Shown piece by piece: positions 50,890-63,253 of a DNA stretch of 64,000 nt (position 1 is its first letter; each line of letters begins with the position of its first letter). The translations under genes were made by a program, and so were the position numbers. A model generated the notes under the pieces. That model worked only from the letters and a program-made list of their open reading frames with translations. It ran no database searches and was not told where the DNA came from. This stretch comes from Arthrobacter oryzae (GTDB taxonomy: Bacteria > Actinomycetota > Actinomycetes > Actinomycetales > Micrococcaceae): assembly GCF_003634095.1 (NCBI RefSeq), contig NZ_RBIR01000002.1, forward strand, positions 62,001 through 126,000, given 5' to 3'.

Positions 50890-51753
50890 ATGGACAAAGC
50901 AGCAGCGCCGAATCCCCGTCCCCGGCAGGCCGTTCGGGCGGACGCGGCCATGGCAGCCGTGATCTTGTTGCTTGGGGTCTTTCTTGCGATTACGGGAAGT
51001 TTCCTCGTCCAGCGCTGGCACGCAGCCTCCTCGCGCCAACAGTCACTGTCCTTCGAGGACCAGCTCGGGATCGCGGCAAATACCGCCGGCCTGATCGTCA
51101 TCACCTGGTGGGTCATCTCGCTGGCCATTGCGGTCGCCGCCGCCCTCCTCGATCGCCTCGGCAGGACGCGAGCAGCGGCCGCCACGGCCCGGTTCAGTCC
51201 GGCCTTCATGCGCAGGCTCGTGCTCGCCGCCGTCAGCCTCCAACTGCTGGGCGCCCCGCTGGCTACGGCGGCAACCACGCACGACGCGCCCGGCCCCGGC
51301 CAGCCGGTCTCGACAGCGGTTTCCACAGCGGTTTCGACGGCGGTTTCAACGGCGTGGACGCCTTCGCCTGGCGTTGGCCCGTTGCCCACGCCCCGTCCGG
51401 CATCCGAACCGACGTCCGAACCGGCGCCAGACACGGCTCCGGAGCCGAACGACCCGGCGGCCGGTTCCGCGGTGGACGCGCGCTGGAAGCCTGCTGCCCC
51501 GGAGGTGGCCGCGGGCCCCCTGACCGCCCGGCATGTCCGGACGCAGGACTCCCCCGGCGCCCGCAGAGAGATCACGGTCCGCTCGGGTGATTCGCTGTGG
51601 AGCATCGCCGCAGCGTCGCTTGGACCTCTGGCGTCCGACGCCGAGATTGCCCGGGCATGGCCGCGGCTGTATGCGGGCAACCGCGAAGTTATCGGGACCA
51701 ACCCGCATTTCCTGCGGCCGGGGCAGGTGCTTATCCTCCCGCCTGGAACCTGA
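50890..51753 (+). CDS. LysM-domain membrane protein
   Basis: This 287-residue membrane-anchored protein has two or three hydrophobic segments (residues 20-40, 65-88 and possibly 108-128) and a long Pro/Ala/Thr-rich external linker (130-220). The linker includes VSTA repeated four times at 140-155 (DNA 51307-51354). A C-terminal LysM domain (about 227-285) follows: ITVRSGDSLWSIAAASLG, then WPRLYAGNREVIGTNPHFLRPGQVLILPP. LysM binds peptidoglycan. The ATG at 50890 has GGGAGG eight bases upstream; upstream in-frame starts are less well placed. It is followed by the Rv3235-family gene 132 bases downstream. It resembles LysM proteins found beside secA in other actinobacteria. Confidence 0.85.
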   Translation: MDKAAAPNPRPRQAVRADAAMAAVILLLGVFLAITGSFLVQRWHAASSRQQSLSFEDQLGIAANTAGLIVITWWVISLAIAVAAALLDRLGRTRAAAATARFSPAFMRRLVLAAVSLQLLGAPLATAATTHDAPGPGQPVSTAVSTAVSTAVSTAWTPSPGVGPLPTPRPASEPTSEPAPDTAPEPNDPAAGSAVDARWKPAAPEVAAGPLTARHVRTQDSPGARREITVRSGDSLWSIAAASLGPLASDAEIARAWPRLYAGNREVIGTNPHFLRPGQVLILPPGT

Positions 51754-51885
51754 AGGACCATCACGCAAATGCCGGAACGCTCGGTCACCAGAGCTGGTGA
51801 GCCACGGCGCAAGAGTTCATTCAGCACGAAAAGGTAATCCAGAACAACAGCTCAGCCAGCATCAGCCACCAGCAAAGGAACCGTC

Positions 51886-52368
51886 ATGAATGCAGTCACC
51901 GGGATCCGCTCCGCTGCGGCAACCCCAGCCGCGTCCCTCCCCGCACTCCGGGTTGTGCCGGGCAGCGCGGCGCCGGCCCCTCACCCCGCCACGCCTCCCC
52001 CGCCCTTGCACGTGGTTGATGAAGCCCGCGATATCTGCGCGATATCCCGCAGCACCGTCCAGGCGGCCATTGAAGTCCTTGCCGGGACACGGCCGGCCCA
52101 GCAGCTCTCCCGCCGCCTGGACCCTCGATGCCTGGCGGCCCTGCAGCACCGCGCCGCACTGACCCGGCGGGTTGCCTCCGGGAGTTCGCCCACGGCTGGC
52201 CGGCCGCACCGCAATCCGTCCGTCCGGTCCGTCCGGGCCTGCCGGGTATCGGATCACGTGTACGAGGCCAGCGCGGTGGTGGTCGAGGAGTCACGGGTCC
52301 GCGCGGTCGCGTTACGGCTCGAACGCGGCACGGCGGCCTGGCGCGTCACCGTGCTGGAGATCGGCTGA
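51886..52368 (+). CDS. Rv3235-family protein
   Basis: This 160-residue protein of unknown biochemical role belongs to the Rv3235 family of actinobacteria. Residues 1-45 are low-complexity Ala/Pro. The conserved part begins at ARDICAISRSTVQAAIEVLAGTRPAQQLSRRLDPRCLAAL, a helical stretch, and ends in two strands, RVRAVALRLERGTAAWRVTVLEIG. AAAGGAACCGTC precedes the ATG. As in mycobacteria it is encoded near secA. A terminator hairpin follows, shared with convergent secA. Family members have been linked to SecA only by position. Confidence 0.8.
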   Translation: MNAVTGIRSAAATPAASLPALRVVPGSAAPAPHPATPPPPLHVVDEARDICAISRSTVQAAIEVLAGTRPAQQLSRRLDPRCLAALQHRAALTRRVASGSSPTAGRPHRNPSVRSVRACRVSDHVYEASAVVVEESRVRAVALRLERGTAAWRVTVLEIG

Positions 52369-52438
52369 GCTTCACGCCGCGCGCGGCAAGACTGGCCAGC
52401 AGGGGGCCTGAGACGGCTCCCGTCAGGAAAGGAGGGCG

Positions 52439-52484
52439 GAAACGCGGGAGGACCGGAACAATCGTTCCGGTCCTCCCGCGTTTC
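52439..52484. terminator. Bidirectional terminator with 21-bp perfect stem
   Basis: The arms at 52439-52459 and 52464-52484 are exact complements with the 4-nt loop AATC. The outer GAAA/TTTC pairs give a short T-run on both sides. It separates the Rv3235-family gene from convergent secA, nine bases before the secA stop. Confidence 0.85.
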
Positions 52485-52492
52485 ATTGGTGC

Positions 52493-55231
<2,739 letters not shown>

Positions 55232-55276
55232 GTGAAGTTGCTCCCAGTCTCAAGCTGCCGAATTCTGGCGTGATTT

Positions 55277-55282
55277 AGTCTA
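55277..55282 (-). promoter_or_regulatory. -10 box of secA
   Basis: On the minus strand TAGACT lies about 46 bp before the GTG start, giving a predicted leader of about 38 nt with GGGAG. No clear -35 is visible. Confidence 0.5.
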
Positions 55283-55332
55283 CGGGAGAGACGCAGGGCC
55301 CGGGGCGCCTGTTCCCTCATAGCGGATACTGC

Positions 55333-56553
55333 TCATTGCCGGGCAGCCACGGCCTCGGCGAGCGCCGGCGCAAGGTCCCCTGTTCGGGACACATCTACCC
55401 CGCCCAGTCCCAGCCACTCTGCCATGAGCTGCAGTTCCGCGGCGAGTTCGACGGCGGTGTCCGCCGGCGCGCCGGATTCCGCGTGGGCGGTCCTGACCAG
55501 AAGCCGGCCGCCGGCGCGGTCCGCTTTGAGGTCAACCCGGGCAACGATGGCGTCGCGCAGCAGGAACGGCAGGACGTAGTAGCCGAACCGCCGCTTGGGC
55601 TCGGGGGTGTAGATCTCAATCCGGTAGTGGAATCCGAAAAGTTCCTCAAGCCGGCGGCGTTCGAACACCAGGGAGTCGAACGGGCTCAGGAGCGCACGTC
55701 CCGTGGCTGAGCGCGGGAGTCTGGCCTCCGCGTGACGGTACAGGGGCCGGTCCCAGCCTGCCACGGTGACGGGCAGCAGCCGGCCGGCGTCCACGAGGTT
55801 CCGGACGGCGGCCGCGGCGGCTTTCTGCGGCGTCCGGAAATAGTCTGCGAAGCACCGCACGGTCCCGATGCCGTGGGCGAGGGCCGCGGCATCGATCAGC
55901 CGGTCCATCGCGGCGGCCGCGTCCGGTTCAGGGGTCAGCCCTTCACCGGCCGGCCCGGGCAGCACCCGGCTGGTGAGGGTGTAGCGCCGTTCGAAGGATT
56001 CGGTGCGGGAGGCAGCGGAAACCAGCCCTTCCTCGAACAGATGTTCCAGCACTCTCTTGACGGCGTTCCAGTTCCAGCCCCAGTTCTCCCGCTGCCGATC
56101 CTCCACGTGGCCAAGCCTTGCTGTCAGTTCTGCGGCGGTCAGCGGTTTCCCGGCCGCCAGGGTTTCCAGAACCCGGGCGGCCACGCCATTGCGCAGTTCG
56201 GGGTCCATGGCGTGCGCTCCCACCCATGTGCGGTTCTGCCACTGCACCAGATCGTGAAAGTGGTCCGGCCGGATGAAGCAAGCTTCGTGGGCCCAGTACT
56301 CCATCATCCGGCGCGGGTGGGTCCCCGCCATCCGTTGCAGGATGGCTCGGTCGTAGTTGCCCAGCCTGGAGAAGAAGGGCAGGAAGTGGCTGCGGGACAC
56401 CACGTTGACGGAATCGATCTGCACCAGGTGCAGCCGGGCAAAGGTACGGCCCACCGCCCGTGCGCTCACGGGTCCGGCGGGCCGTACCTTGTCCAATCCC
56501 TGGGCTGCCAATGCGATCCGCCGTGCCTGTGCCAGGCTCAGCGATGCTTGCAC
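55333..56553 (-). CDS. YcaQ-family winged-helix DNA glycosylase
   Basis: This 406-residue protein of the HTH_42 (YcaQ/AlkX) family probably removes cross-linked or alkylated bases from DNA. The hallmark LHLVQIDSVNVVSRSHFLPFFSRLG near residue 40 contains the Gln-x-Asp catalytic-type motif. Three winged-helix segments follow, with EYWAHEACFIRP, WNWNAVKRVLEHLFEEGLVS, and LLSPFDSLVFERRRLEELFGFHYRIEIYTPEPKRRFGYYVLP. In E. coli YcaQ unhooks interstrand crosslinks. The GTG start has AAGGG six bases upstream. It lies between hpf and secA on the same strand but does not belong to their functions. Confidence 0.88.
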   Translation of the reverse strand: MQASLSLAQARRIALAAQGLDKVRPAGPVSARAVGRTFARLHLVQIDSVNVVSRSHFLPFFSRLGNYDRAILQRMAGTHPRRMMEYWAHEACFIRPDHFHDLVQWQNRTWVGAHAMDPELRNGVAARVLETLAAGKPLTAAELTARLGHVEDRQRENWGWNWNAVKRVLEHLFEEGLVSAASRTESFERRYTLTSRVLPGPAGEGLTPEPDAAAAMDRLIDAAALAHGIGTVRCFADYFRTPQKAAAAAVRNLVDAGRLLPVTVAGWDRPLYRHAEARLPRSATGRALLSPFDSLVFERRRLEELFGFHYRIEIYTPEPKRRFGYYVLPFLLRDAIVARVDLKADRAGGRLLVRTAHAESGAPADTAVELAAELQLMAEWLGLGGVDVSRTGDLAPALAEAVAARQ

Positions 56554-56585
56554 GTCAGTCCCTTCGTTGGATGGTCTGCACCAGC

Positions 56586-57311
56586 TTATGCGCTGGCGGA
56601 CTCATCCTCGGAACGATAGGCCAGGATTTTATCTTCCAGGCTCGAATGTCCGGGCTCGCACGTCTGGTCCAGGGAGATGACCCCGTAGGTCCAGCCGTCG
56701 CGGCGATACACGACCGACGGCGCTTTGGTTTCCTTGTCCACGAAAAGGTAGAAGTCGTGACCCACAAGTTCCATGTTGTCGACGGCGTCATCGAGCGTGA
56801 GCTGGGCCGCGGGGAACACCTTCCGGCGGATCAGCACGGGCGAATCGCCGGCCGGAATATCGTTCTCGACCTCGTAGGGCGACTTCTCTGCCGCCGGTGC
56901 CGGGCTCTCCTGCTGCTGCGCCGCCTCGACGTAGAGGGGCTCGCTGGGACTGGCCGGCTCCAGGGTTGCCGTCGCCTCGGTGACCGACTTCGGGGTATGC
57001 CGGCCGTGGTGGACCTTTCTGCGGTCCCTCGCCCTGCGAAGGCGTTCAAGAAGCTTGTTGTAAGCGAGATCGAACGCGGCGAACTTGTCAGCGGCACTCG
57101 CTTCTGCGCGGATTACTGGGCCGCGGCCCAGGACAGTCAACTCAACCGTGAGCGATTCGGCGGTCTGGCGGGCTTTGGTCTCTTTGGTAACCTTCGCGTC
57201 TACCCTCTGGACCTTATCTCCCAACGAGGCGATCTTTGAGATCTTGTCGTCGGCATATTCGCGGAACCGGTCTGAGACCGTCAAGTTGCGTCCGCTGATC
57301 ATGAACTCCAT
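56586..57311 (-). CDS. hpf: Ribosome hibernation-promoting factor, long form
   Basis: Long HPF dimerises 70S ribosomes into 100S particles during stasis. This 241-residue protein has an N-terminal S30AE/RaiA domain (residues 1-105: MEFMISGRNLTVSDRFREYADDK and a basic RLRRARDRRKVHHGRH end), a Glu/Pro/Ala-rich linker (106-165), and a C-terminal dimerisation domain (about 170-225) with IRRKVFPAAQLTLDDAVDNMELVGHDFYLFVDKET. The ATG at 57311 has GGAGGG four bases upstream; an in-frame ATG at 57323 is less likely. Position between comF and secA matches mycobacteria (Rv3241c). Confidence 0.95.
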   Translation of the reverse strand: MEFMISGRNLTVSDRFREYADDKISKIASLGDKVQRVDAKVTKETKARQTAESLTVELTVLGRGPVIRAEASAADKFAAFDLAYNKLLERLRRARDRRKVHHGRHTPKSVTEATATLEPASPSEPLYVEAAQQQESPAPAAEKSPYEVENDIPAGDSPVLIRRKVFPAAQLTLDDAVDNMELVGHDFYLFVDKETKAPSVVYRRDGWTYGVISLDQTCEPGHSSLEDKILAYRSEDESASA

Positions 57312-57455
57312 GGTGCCCTCCAAATGACTTCGGTGACACGACGGCGGTACTTCCCGGGGGCCGATCTGAATGACAGTCGAGCCCCTTTCCGAGCCGCTAT
57401 CGACAGGTACATCTGTTCTTGGTACCCATCTTCGACGTTAGTTCATAGCAACCTG

Positions 57456-58397
57456 TTATTCATCCTTTTCCGGTTTATTTTTTTGCTCCCCGCCACCCGG
57501 GCCCGCCACGGCGGGGCTGACGGCTTGGCCGTCGGAAGGAGCCGGCGGGCGTGTCGCGGCCACCGCGACAGCGCCGGTGACAAGGGCTCCTGCTGCCCGC
57601 AGCGCACGGGCCGCCTCCGCCACCGTTGCACCCGTCGTCAGCACGTCATCGATGATGATGCAGGGACGTCCCGCGACGCTCGGGGACCACGGGCCGGCCC
57701 GCGCGCGCATGGATCCCCGCACGCGCCGGGACCGGGCGCCCCGGCTCAGTCCCTTCTGTCCGCCGGGCTGGTCACGGACGCCTGTCAAGGGCACCCGGCT
57801 CCGCGCAGGCGGCACGGTTTTCCGCAGGGCGTCCGCGACCGTGAACCCCGGGATTGAGCCAGCACGGAGCAGCCGGCGGAGCAGCAGATGGACAGGGCTG
57901 AAGCCCCGCTTCCGGAACGCGGCGGAACTTGTGGGCACAGGGACGAGGGCCACGCCCTGCGCCTGGCCCGCAGCGGCGTGGACCGCCCGCGCCAGGGCCT
58001 GTGCCAGCTCGCCGGCCAGCCTGGACTGGCCGTGGCTCTTGAAGGACAGCAGGCACTGCGCCAACTCGGCCCGGTACGCCCCTGCCGCCACGACGGGAAG
58101 CAGGGCGGAGCCGTCCACGTCCACCAGCGCCGGTGCCTGAAGCTCAGCCCGGAACGGCCGCAGGGTCAACAAGCGGAGCCGCCGGGAGCACACGCCGCAG
58201 AGCGCGGCATCCTCGGCGCCGCAGCAGACGCAGTCCACGGGCATGACCAGGGCAAGCACCTCGGCCGCGGCTGCCGCAGTCAGATCGGCCAGCCGTGCCA
58301 GCGGCCGGTCGTAGCTGCCGCGGTGCCGCGCTGCCGCCGGCGCAGGCGGTGCCAGGTCCGGATCTGTGGCCGGCCGCCGCCGGGTTGTGTGCTTCAT
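57456..58397 (-). CDS. comF: ComF-family phosphoribosyltransferase-like protein
   Basis: This 313-residue protein has the ComF layout. An N-terminal zinc-finger-like cluster (CVCC at residues 56-59, then CGVC at 67-70) is followed by a phosphoribosyltransferase domain with ALVPVPTSSAAFRKRGFSPVHLL and the PRPP-binding CIIIDDVLTTGAT at about 246-258. ComF works in DNA uptake in naturally competent bacteria, but in actinobacteria it is widely kept without known competence genes. The ATG abuts GGAGG with no spacer, so the true start may be slightly different. It sits between lpqB and hpf as in mycobacteria (Rv3242c). The C-terminal Pro/Gly/Lys tail is unconserved. Confidence 0.88.
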   Translation of the reverse strand: MKHTTRRRPATDPDLAPPAPAAARHRGSYDRPLARLADLTAAAAAEVLALVMPVDCVCCGAEDAALCGVCSRRLRLLTLRPFRAELQAPALVDVDGSALLPVVAAGAYRAELAQCLLSFKSHGQSRLAGELAQALARAVHAAAGQAQGVALVPVPTSSAAFRKRGFSPVHLLLRRLLRAGSIPGFTVADALRKTVPPARSRVPLTGVRDQPGGQKGLSRGARSRRVRGSMRARAGPWSPSVAGRPCIIIDDVLTTGATVAEAARALRAAGALVTGAVAVAATRPPAPSDGQAVSPAVAGPGGGEQKNKPEKDE

Positions 58398-58550
58398 CCT
58401 CCGATCGTGGACCGGGGAGGCCAGCGGCGGTAGCGCCGCGCGCCGCTATGTGGACAATCTGTTGCCGGCACGCTCATGCCCGCAGGCGCCCCGCTCCACC
58501 GGCGGCGGCCCTTGTCCCCCGCCGGTCAGCTGCCCTGCCGGCATGGCCTG

Positions 58551-60269
58551 TCAGCCGGGGAAGGACGGATCGATGGGGCCCTTGAGCCGGGGTGACCAGC
58601 CATTGCCGAGACGTTGGAAGATCCCTTCCGCGGACTGGCCGTAAATCTCCGCCGTCCCGTTGCCTGCGCTGAGTCCGGTCAGCCCGGGCCACGGCGCCAG
58701 CTGCTGCGGCTGCGCCGAGGTCAGTGACAACAGCTCGGGGGTGACGGAGTCGCTGGCGGAGGATTTCATGACGGCGACGGTGGTGTCATCCACCCAGACC
58801 CCCTGGTCCGGATTCTGGGTGGTCAGGAGCGTCAGCGGCGCTGCGAGGTCCCTCGGGGTGCCGTCCGTGTTCCGGATGATCCCGGTGATCTGGACTTTGC
58901 TTTTGCCGTTTTGCTCGGAAATGACAAGGGCGCGCGTGCCGTCCCGGGAAATCCGGAAGTCCTTGACGGTCCGGCCGGCAAGCCATCCCGGCGCAAGGGT
59001 CACCGTGGGCACGCTCGCGTTCGTCGGCATGTTCACCGGCCGGTAGGCCACCACCTCGGTGGCCCCGCCAGCACCCGGTCCGGCGGTCCAGACCCAGTCA
59101 TAGCGGCCGAACGAGGGCCTGGAAAGGGTTGCCCTGGTGGTCAGGGCCCTGGCGGCCTGGCCCGGAACAATCGAGTACAACGTGGTGCGTGCGGCGTTGA
59201 GGAACGCGACGGTCTGCGACTCGGTCGACTCCGCCGGCGCCCGAGGCGACAGCGCGGCCACGGACCGGATGTCCGGCAACGGCGATAGCCGGTTGTTCTC
59301 GTACCGGACCAGGTCATTGTTGCTGACGGCAATTTGGTAGGCGGGGACGTTCTCGTTGCGGACCGGGGGCAGCACCGTGCCGTTGTCCTCGACGCGCACC
59401 AGGTCCTGGTTGGCCCGGAGTTCAACGTTGATGACATCGGGCTGACTGCGGAAGGTCAGGGCCAGCTGTGTCTGCATCCGCAGCCGGTCCTCGTTGGAAG
59501 CCTCCACCAGGTCCTTGGCCGTCAGGTCCACTTGGGCCGCGCCTGAAACCACGGGCACGGACTCCCGCGCCAGCTTGATGCCCGAGGGGAAGGCGCTGAC
59601 GACGGCGCCCTTGAGGTAAGGGGCCGGTCCGGCCAGCAGGGCACTCGTCATGGCCTTGACGGTCTTCTTCCGGATGAACCAGCGGACATCCGGAACCGCG
59701 TAGGTGAAGGTGGGGTCGTAAAAGTAGATCGGGTAGGCGCCGTAGATAACCTTGAAGGTCTCTTCCGGGATGGCCGTGCCGTCCGGGAGATTGGAGATTC
59801 GCCACTGGCCGTCCACCTGGGTCAGCGTGACAGGTATGTTCTCGGTGGTGCCCTCGGGAAGCTGCGTGGCTACGCCGTCGGCGTCCACCGAATAGGCGAG
59901 GTCGAGCTGGTAGTTGAAGACGTTTTCGACGCCGGTAGCCACCACCGTGGCCTTGCGGAACACGAGCGTCCGCTGGTCCGGCTTCCACGTCACCGACGAC
60001 GCCTGGGTAAGGTACTGCCGGGCGACGGCGTAGTCGTCCTCATACCCGCTGCCGGCCAGGTAGAAGTCTTCAATCACTGACTCCGGACCGGCACCGGGAC
60101 GCGGCGCGGCCGGGAAGAAGACCGGGGCGTTGGGGTTGCCCGCGCTCTCGTCGGTGCTTTTGCCCACCGGCCCCGAGCGCGGAATCTGGGCGCACGAGGT
60201 CAACAGGAGCAGGACGACGGCAAGGAGCGCGGCCCCGGCCCGGGTCAATTTGTTGGAACTACCGCTCAT
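58551..60269 (-). CDS. lpqB: Lipoprotein LpqB
   Basis: This 572-residue lipoprotein is a partner of the MtrAB two-component system. The signal peptide ends in the lipobox LTSC with lipidated Cys26. An extracytoplasmic N-terminal domain is followed by a GerMN domain (about 195-320, with [25 protein letters not shown]) and a C-terminal beta-propeller (about 330-560) with [13 protein letters not shown] and [15 protein letters not shown] blades. In relatives LpqB binds the MtrB sensor domain and affects MtrA activity and cell-wall growth. The ATG overlaps the mtrB stop by four bases, and the three genes form the conserved mtrA-mtrB-lpqB operon. Confidence 0.95.
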   Translation of the reverse strand: MSGSSNKLTRAGAALLAVVLLLLTSCAQIPRSGPVGKSTDESAGNPNAPVFFPAAPRPGAGPESVIEDFYLAGSGYEDDYAVARQYLTQASSVTWKPDQRTLVFRKATVVATGVENVFNYQLDLAYSVDADGVATQLPEGTTENIPVTLTQVDGQWRISNLPDGTAIPEETFKVIYGAYPIYFYDPTFTYAVPDVRWFIRKKTVKAMTSALLAGPAPYLKGAVVSAFPSGIKLARESVPVVSGAAQVDLTAKDLVEASNEDRLRMQTQLALTFRSQPDVINVELRANQDLVRVEDNGTVLPPVRNENVPAYQIAVSNNDLVRYENNRLSPLPDIRSVAALSPRAPAESTESQTVAFLNAARTTLYSIVPGQAARALTTRATLSRPSFGRYDWVWTAGPGAGGATEVVAYRPVNMPTNASVPTVTLAPGWLAGRTVKDFRISRDGTRALVISEQNGKSKVQITGIIRNTDGTPRDLAAPLTLLTTQNPDQGVWVDDTTVAVMKSSASDSVTPELLSLTSAQPQQLAPWPGLTGLSAGNGTAEIYGQSAEGIFQRLGNGWSPRLKGPIDPSFPG

Positions 60270-62428
60270 GCCCTACCCTCCGTGGTGCCGGTATCAGGGC
60301 GGCCCGCAGGACCTCCATGCCGGACCGCTCCGCCGACTGTTGCGCCGCCGCCGTCGGCGGGGAAGCCGTCAGCCCTGGTGCCGCCAATTGCTGTGCCGCG
60401 CGTTCCCGGCGTTTCCGCGGGAGGCGTCTCGGCGGGCAACGGGTCGGCGGGCAACGTCTCAGCGGGCAGCGTCCCGGCGGGCAGCGTCTCAGCGGGCGGC
60501 GGGTCCAGCAGCAGGACTGTCCGTTGGTTGCCGGCCTCCGGGAGCCCGACGTTGACCGGTTCGAGCTGCAGCGGTGACCGGGTGATGGGCTCGTCCCGGC
60601 GCAGCGGAAGGGTAAGCCGGAAGTTTGAGCCGTTGCCCTTGCTCCCCCAGGCCTGCAGCCAGCCGTTGTGCAGCTTGGTGTCCTCGGCGGCGATCGACAG
60701 TCCAAGCCCGCTGCCGCCGGTGGTGCGGGCGCGGGCGGGATCGGCGCGCCAGAAACGGTCGAAGACCCGCGCGGCCTCGGCCGGAGTCATGCCGATGCCG
60801 TGGTCCCGCACGGCCACGGCCACCGCGCCGGCATTGGCGGCCACGGAGATGTTCACCGGCCGGCCCTCCCCGTGTTCGAGCGCATTCAGGACAAGGTTGC
60901 GCAGGATACGGTCGATCCTGCGGTCGTCCATATCAACGATGATGCTGCCGGCAGGGGCGTTGAGGGTGACGGCGGATCCGTACTCCGCGGCAACCGGCGC
61001 CACTCCCTCGATGACGTGCGAGACGAGCTGCACGATGTCCGTGGGTTCGGCGTCGAGCGTGGCCGCGCCGGCGTCAAAGCGGGAGATTTCCAGCAGATCC
61101 GCCAGGAGCGACTGGAACCGTTCCACCTGGTTGTAGAGCAGCTCGGCGGAACGCTTGTTGACGGGGTCGAAATCGTCGCGGCTGTCGTAAAGGACCTCCG
61201 CGGCCATGCGCACCGTGGTCAGGGGCGTGCGGAGCTCGTGGGACACGTCGGAGACGAACCGCTGCTGCATCTGGGAGAGCGTGGCCAGTTTGGTGATTTG
61301 CTCCTGCAGGCTTGCGGCCATGTGGTTGAACGAGGCGCCGAGGCGGGCGACCTCGTCCTCGCCCTTGACCACCATGCGCTCCTGCAGCTGGCCGGCGGCG
61401 AGCTTTTCGGAGACGACGGCGGCATGGCTGACCGGGCTGACCACGTTGCGGGTGACGTACCAGGCGACGCCGCCGATCATCAGCACCAGAAGGGCACCGC
61501 CGGCCAGGAGGACGTTCTGGATCTCATCCAGCGTCTTCTGCGCCGTGTTGAGGTCGTAGATGAGGTAAAGCTCGTAGACGGTGCCGTTGAAGGTCACTTT
61601 GTTGCCGACCGCGATGCCGGGCCGGTCCTCGGTCCCCACCGGAAACTGTGTGGAGGCCCAGTACTGGTCCTTGCCCGAGTCCTGTACCGCTTTGCGCAGG
61701 TCCGGCGGGATGACGCCGATGGTGAGCTGGTCGGAGGCCCGGGACTCAACCCAGCGGTTGCGCGGCTTGGTCTGCTCCGGCATCGCTTCGAAGACATAGC
61801 GCCGCTGGATGACCGACCCGCGGCCCTCCACGGCGTTCAGGGTGTCATAGACCAAGGTGATGACGCTGGACTGGTCCGTGACCTGGGCGCCGTCGAACGT
61901 GTCCTGGACCTGCTTGACGTTGTAGCGCGTCTCCGATTCGGCTTGCGCGAGCCGCTCCTGGAACAGGTTATTGGCGATCTGGTTGGACAGGTAAGCCCCC
62001 ACGACCGCGAACGAGCCGATAGCCAGCAGGAGCGTGGTGAGTACGGTCCTGAATTGCAGAGAACGCCGCCATTTCCGCTGCACGGCACGGAGCAGGTAGC
62101 GGATCCCGGGCAGGAGGCGGCTCGCCCCCGTGTGGACCAGCCGCGCAACCCGGACAGCGACGATCCTGGCGCGCTTGGCCCACAGCCGGGTCCGGAACGC
62201 GAGTCTGCGCCAAGCCGCGGGCCCGCCGCCGCCCGGCTGGGAATGGGGCGCCGGTTGTGCGGACGCGGGCTGCGCGGGCGGCTGAGTGCCCGGCGCCGCA
62301 TCCGGCGTCGCGCCGGGAAAGGTGCCCGGCGCTGCCTCGGGAGCAGCGTCGAGCACCGCGGCCGGGCCTTTGCTCTGGGGGACGCTGCGGTCCGCCGGCT
62401 CAGGAACCTGCTTTATAGCCGACACCAC
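60266..62428 (-). CDS. mtrB: Sensor histidine kinase MtrB
   Basis: MtrB senses envelope state and phosphorylates MtrA. In its 720 residues there are a Pro/Ala-rich cytoplasmic N-terminus (1-115), a first membrane helix (about 128-150), an external sensor domain, a second helix (about 310-330), HAMP, the HisKA domain with [15 protein letters not shown] (phosphoacceptor near 398), and HATPase with [21 protein letters not shown] and [10 protein letters not shown]. After about residue 625 comes an unusual low-complexity tail with repeated [10 protein letters not shown] units (DNA 60424-60500). The GTG start overlaps the mtrA 3' end by 29 bases. Confidence 0.95.
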   Translation of the reverse strand: MVSAIKQVPEPADRSVPQSKGPAAVLDAAPEAAPGTFPGATPDAAPGTQPPAQPASAQPAPHSQPGGGGPAAWRRLAFRTRLWAKRARIVAVRVARLVHTGASRLLPGIRYLLRAVQRKWRRSLQFRTVLTTLLLAIGSFAVVGAYLSNQIANNLFQERLAQAESETRYNVKQVQDTFDGAQVTDQSSVITLVYDTLNAVEGRGSVIQRRYVFEAMPEQTKPRNRWVESRASDQLTIGVIPPDLRKAVQDSGKDQYWASTQFPVGTEDRPGIAVGNKVTFNGTVYELYLIYDLNTAQKTLDEIQNVLLAGGALLVLMIGGVAWYVTRNVVSPVSHAAVVSEKLAAGQLQERMVVKGEDEVARLGASFNHMAASLQEQITKLATLSQMQQRFVSDVSHELRTPLTTVRMAAEVLYDSRDDFDPVNKRSAELLYNQVERFQSLLADLLEISRFDAGAATLDAEPTDIVQLVSHVIEGVAPVAAEYGSAVTLNAPAGSIIVDMDDRRIDRILRNLVLNALEHGEGRPVNISVAANAGAVAVAVRDHGIGMTPAEAARVFDRFWRADPARARTTGGSGLGLSIAAEDTKLHNGWLQAWGSKGNGSNFRLTLPLRRDEPITRSPLQLEPVNVGLPEAGNQRTVLLLDPPPAETLPAGTLPAETLPADPLPAETPPAETPGTRGTAIGGTRADGFPADGGGATVGGAVRHGGPAGRPDTGTTEGRA

Positions 62429-63074
62429 GAACCGTCAATACAACTTCGGGGGCTTCCGGGTCACGTTCGATCTTGGACCTCAGCCGCTGGACATGGACGT
62501 TGACCAGCCGGGTGTCGGCCGCGTGCCGGTAGCCCCATACCTGTTCGAGGAGCAGTTCACGCGTGAACACCTGCCATGGTTTCCGGGCCAGCGCGACGAG
62601 CAGGTCGAATTCCAGCGGCGTCAGCGAGATCCGGTCGTTGCCGCGGCTGACCAGGTGTCCGGCGACGTCGATCGTGACGTCGGCGATCCGCAGGGTTTCC
62701 GGGGGCTTCTGGTCGCCCGGGCGCAGCCGTGCCCGGACCCTGGCCACGAGCTCGGCGGGTTTGAACGGCTTGGGCACATAGTCATCGGCACCGGATTCGA
62801 GCCCGCGGACCACGTCCGAGGTGTCCGCTTTGGCCGTCAGCATCACGATCGGGACGTCCGACTCGGCACGGACCAGGCGGCAGACTTCGATGCCGTCCAT
62901 ACCCGGGAGCATGAGGTCGAGCAGGACGAGGTCCGGCTTCGAGGAGCGGAACACGTCCAGCGCCTGTCCGCCGTCGGCGCAAAAGACGGCTTCAAAGCCG
63001 TCATTGCGCAGCACAATACCGATCATCTCGGCGAGCGCCTCGTCATCGTCCACTACCAGAATGCGTGCCTTCAT
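62400..63074 (-). CDS. mtrA: Response regulator MtrA
   Basis: MtrA is an OmpR/PhoB-type transcription factor that controls cell-wall hydrolases, osmotic response and division in actinobacteria. This 224-residue protein has a receiver domain (1-120) with the acidic pocket VVDDDE, phosphoacceptor Asp53 in LVLLDLMLPGMDG, TAKADT and KPFKP. A winged-helix DNA-binding domain (about 130-222) follows, with LTPLEFDLLVALARKPWQVFTRELLLEQVWGY and [10 protein letters not shown]. The ATG at 63074 has GGGGGA about ten bases upstream; the frame extends further but without homology. It heads mtrA-mtrB-lpqB-comF-hpf. Confidence 0.97.
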   Translation of the reverse strand: MKARILVVDDDEALAEMIGIVLRNDGFEAVFCADGGQALDVFRSSKPDLVLLDLMLPGMDGIEVCRLVRAESDVPIVMLTAKADTSDVVRGLESGADDYVPKPFKPAELVARVRARLRPGDQKPPETLRIADVTIDVAGHLVSRGNDRISLTPLEFDLLVALARKPWQVFTRELLLEQVWGYRHAADTRLVNVHVQRLRSKIERDPEAPEVVLTVRGVGYKAGS

Positions 63075-63253
63075 AGTTATATATTCCCCCATTGAATTGG
63101 CTTTGTCGTATCGGCGGCCCACCGGCATGGCGCAAGCGGGCCGGCCCAGGCCTTCGGAAACCCCCGGGCGCACAGGAAGCTGTGACAATTGCCGCATTGT
63201 CCTGCATGCTGTGCACAGGCCCAGTGAACCGGCCCGGACCGCAGGAGGACCCC

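Noticed and set aside
57470..57485. T-rich stretch near the comF 3' end as an intrinsic terminator
   Set aside because: On the gene's own strand it is an A-tract coding for lysines in the tail of ComF, and no hairpin precedes it.
58446..58454. TGTGGACAA as a third DnaA box
   Set aside because: It differs from the consensus at one position and single-mismatch boxes are expected by chance.
58498..58526. ACCGGCGG/CCGCCGGT hairpin between lpqB and comF as a terminator
   Set aside because: The stem is eight base pairs with a 13-nt loop and no T-run; mtrA through comF may be co-transcribed. It is too weak to call.
60668..62503. 611-codon open frame on the plus strand opposite mtrB
   Set aside because: It is antisense to a clear histidine kinase and has no coding evidence.
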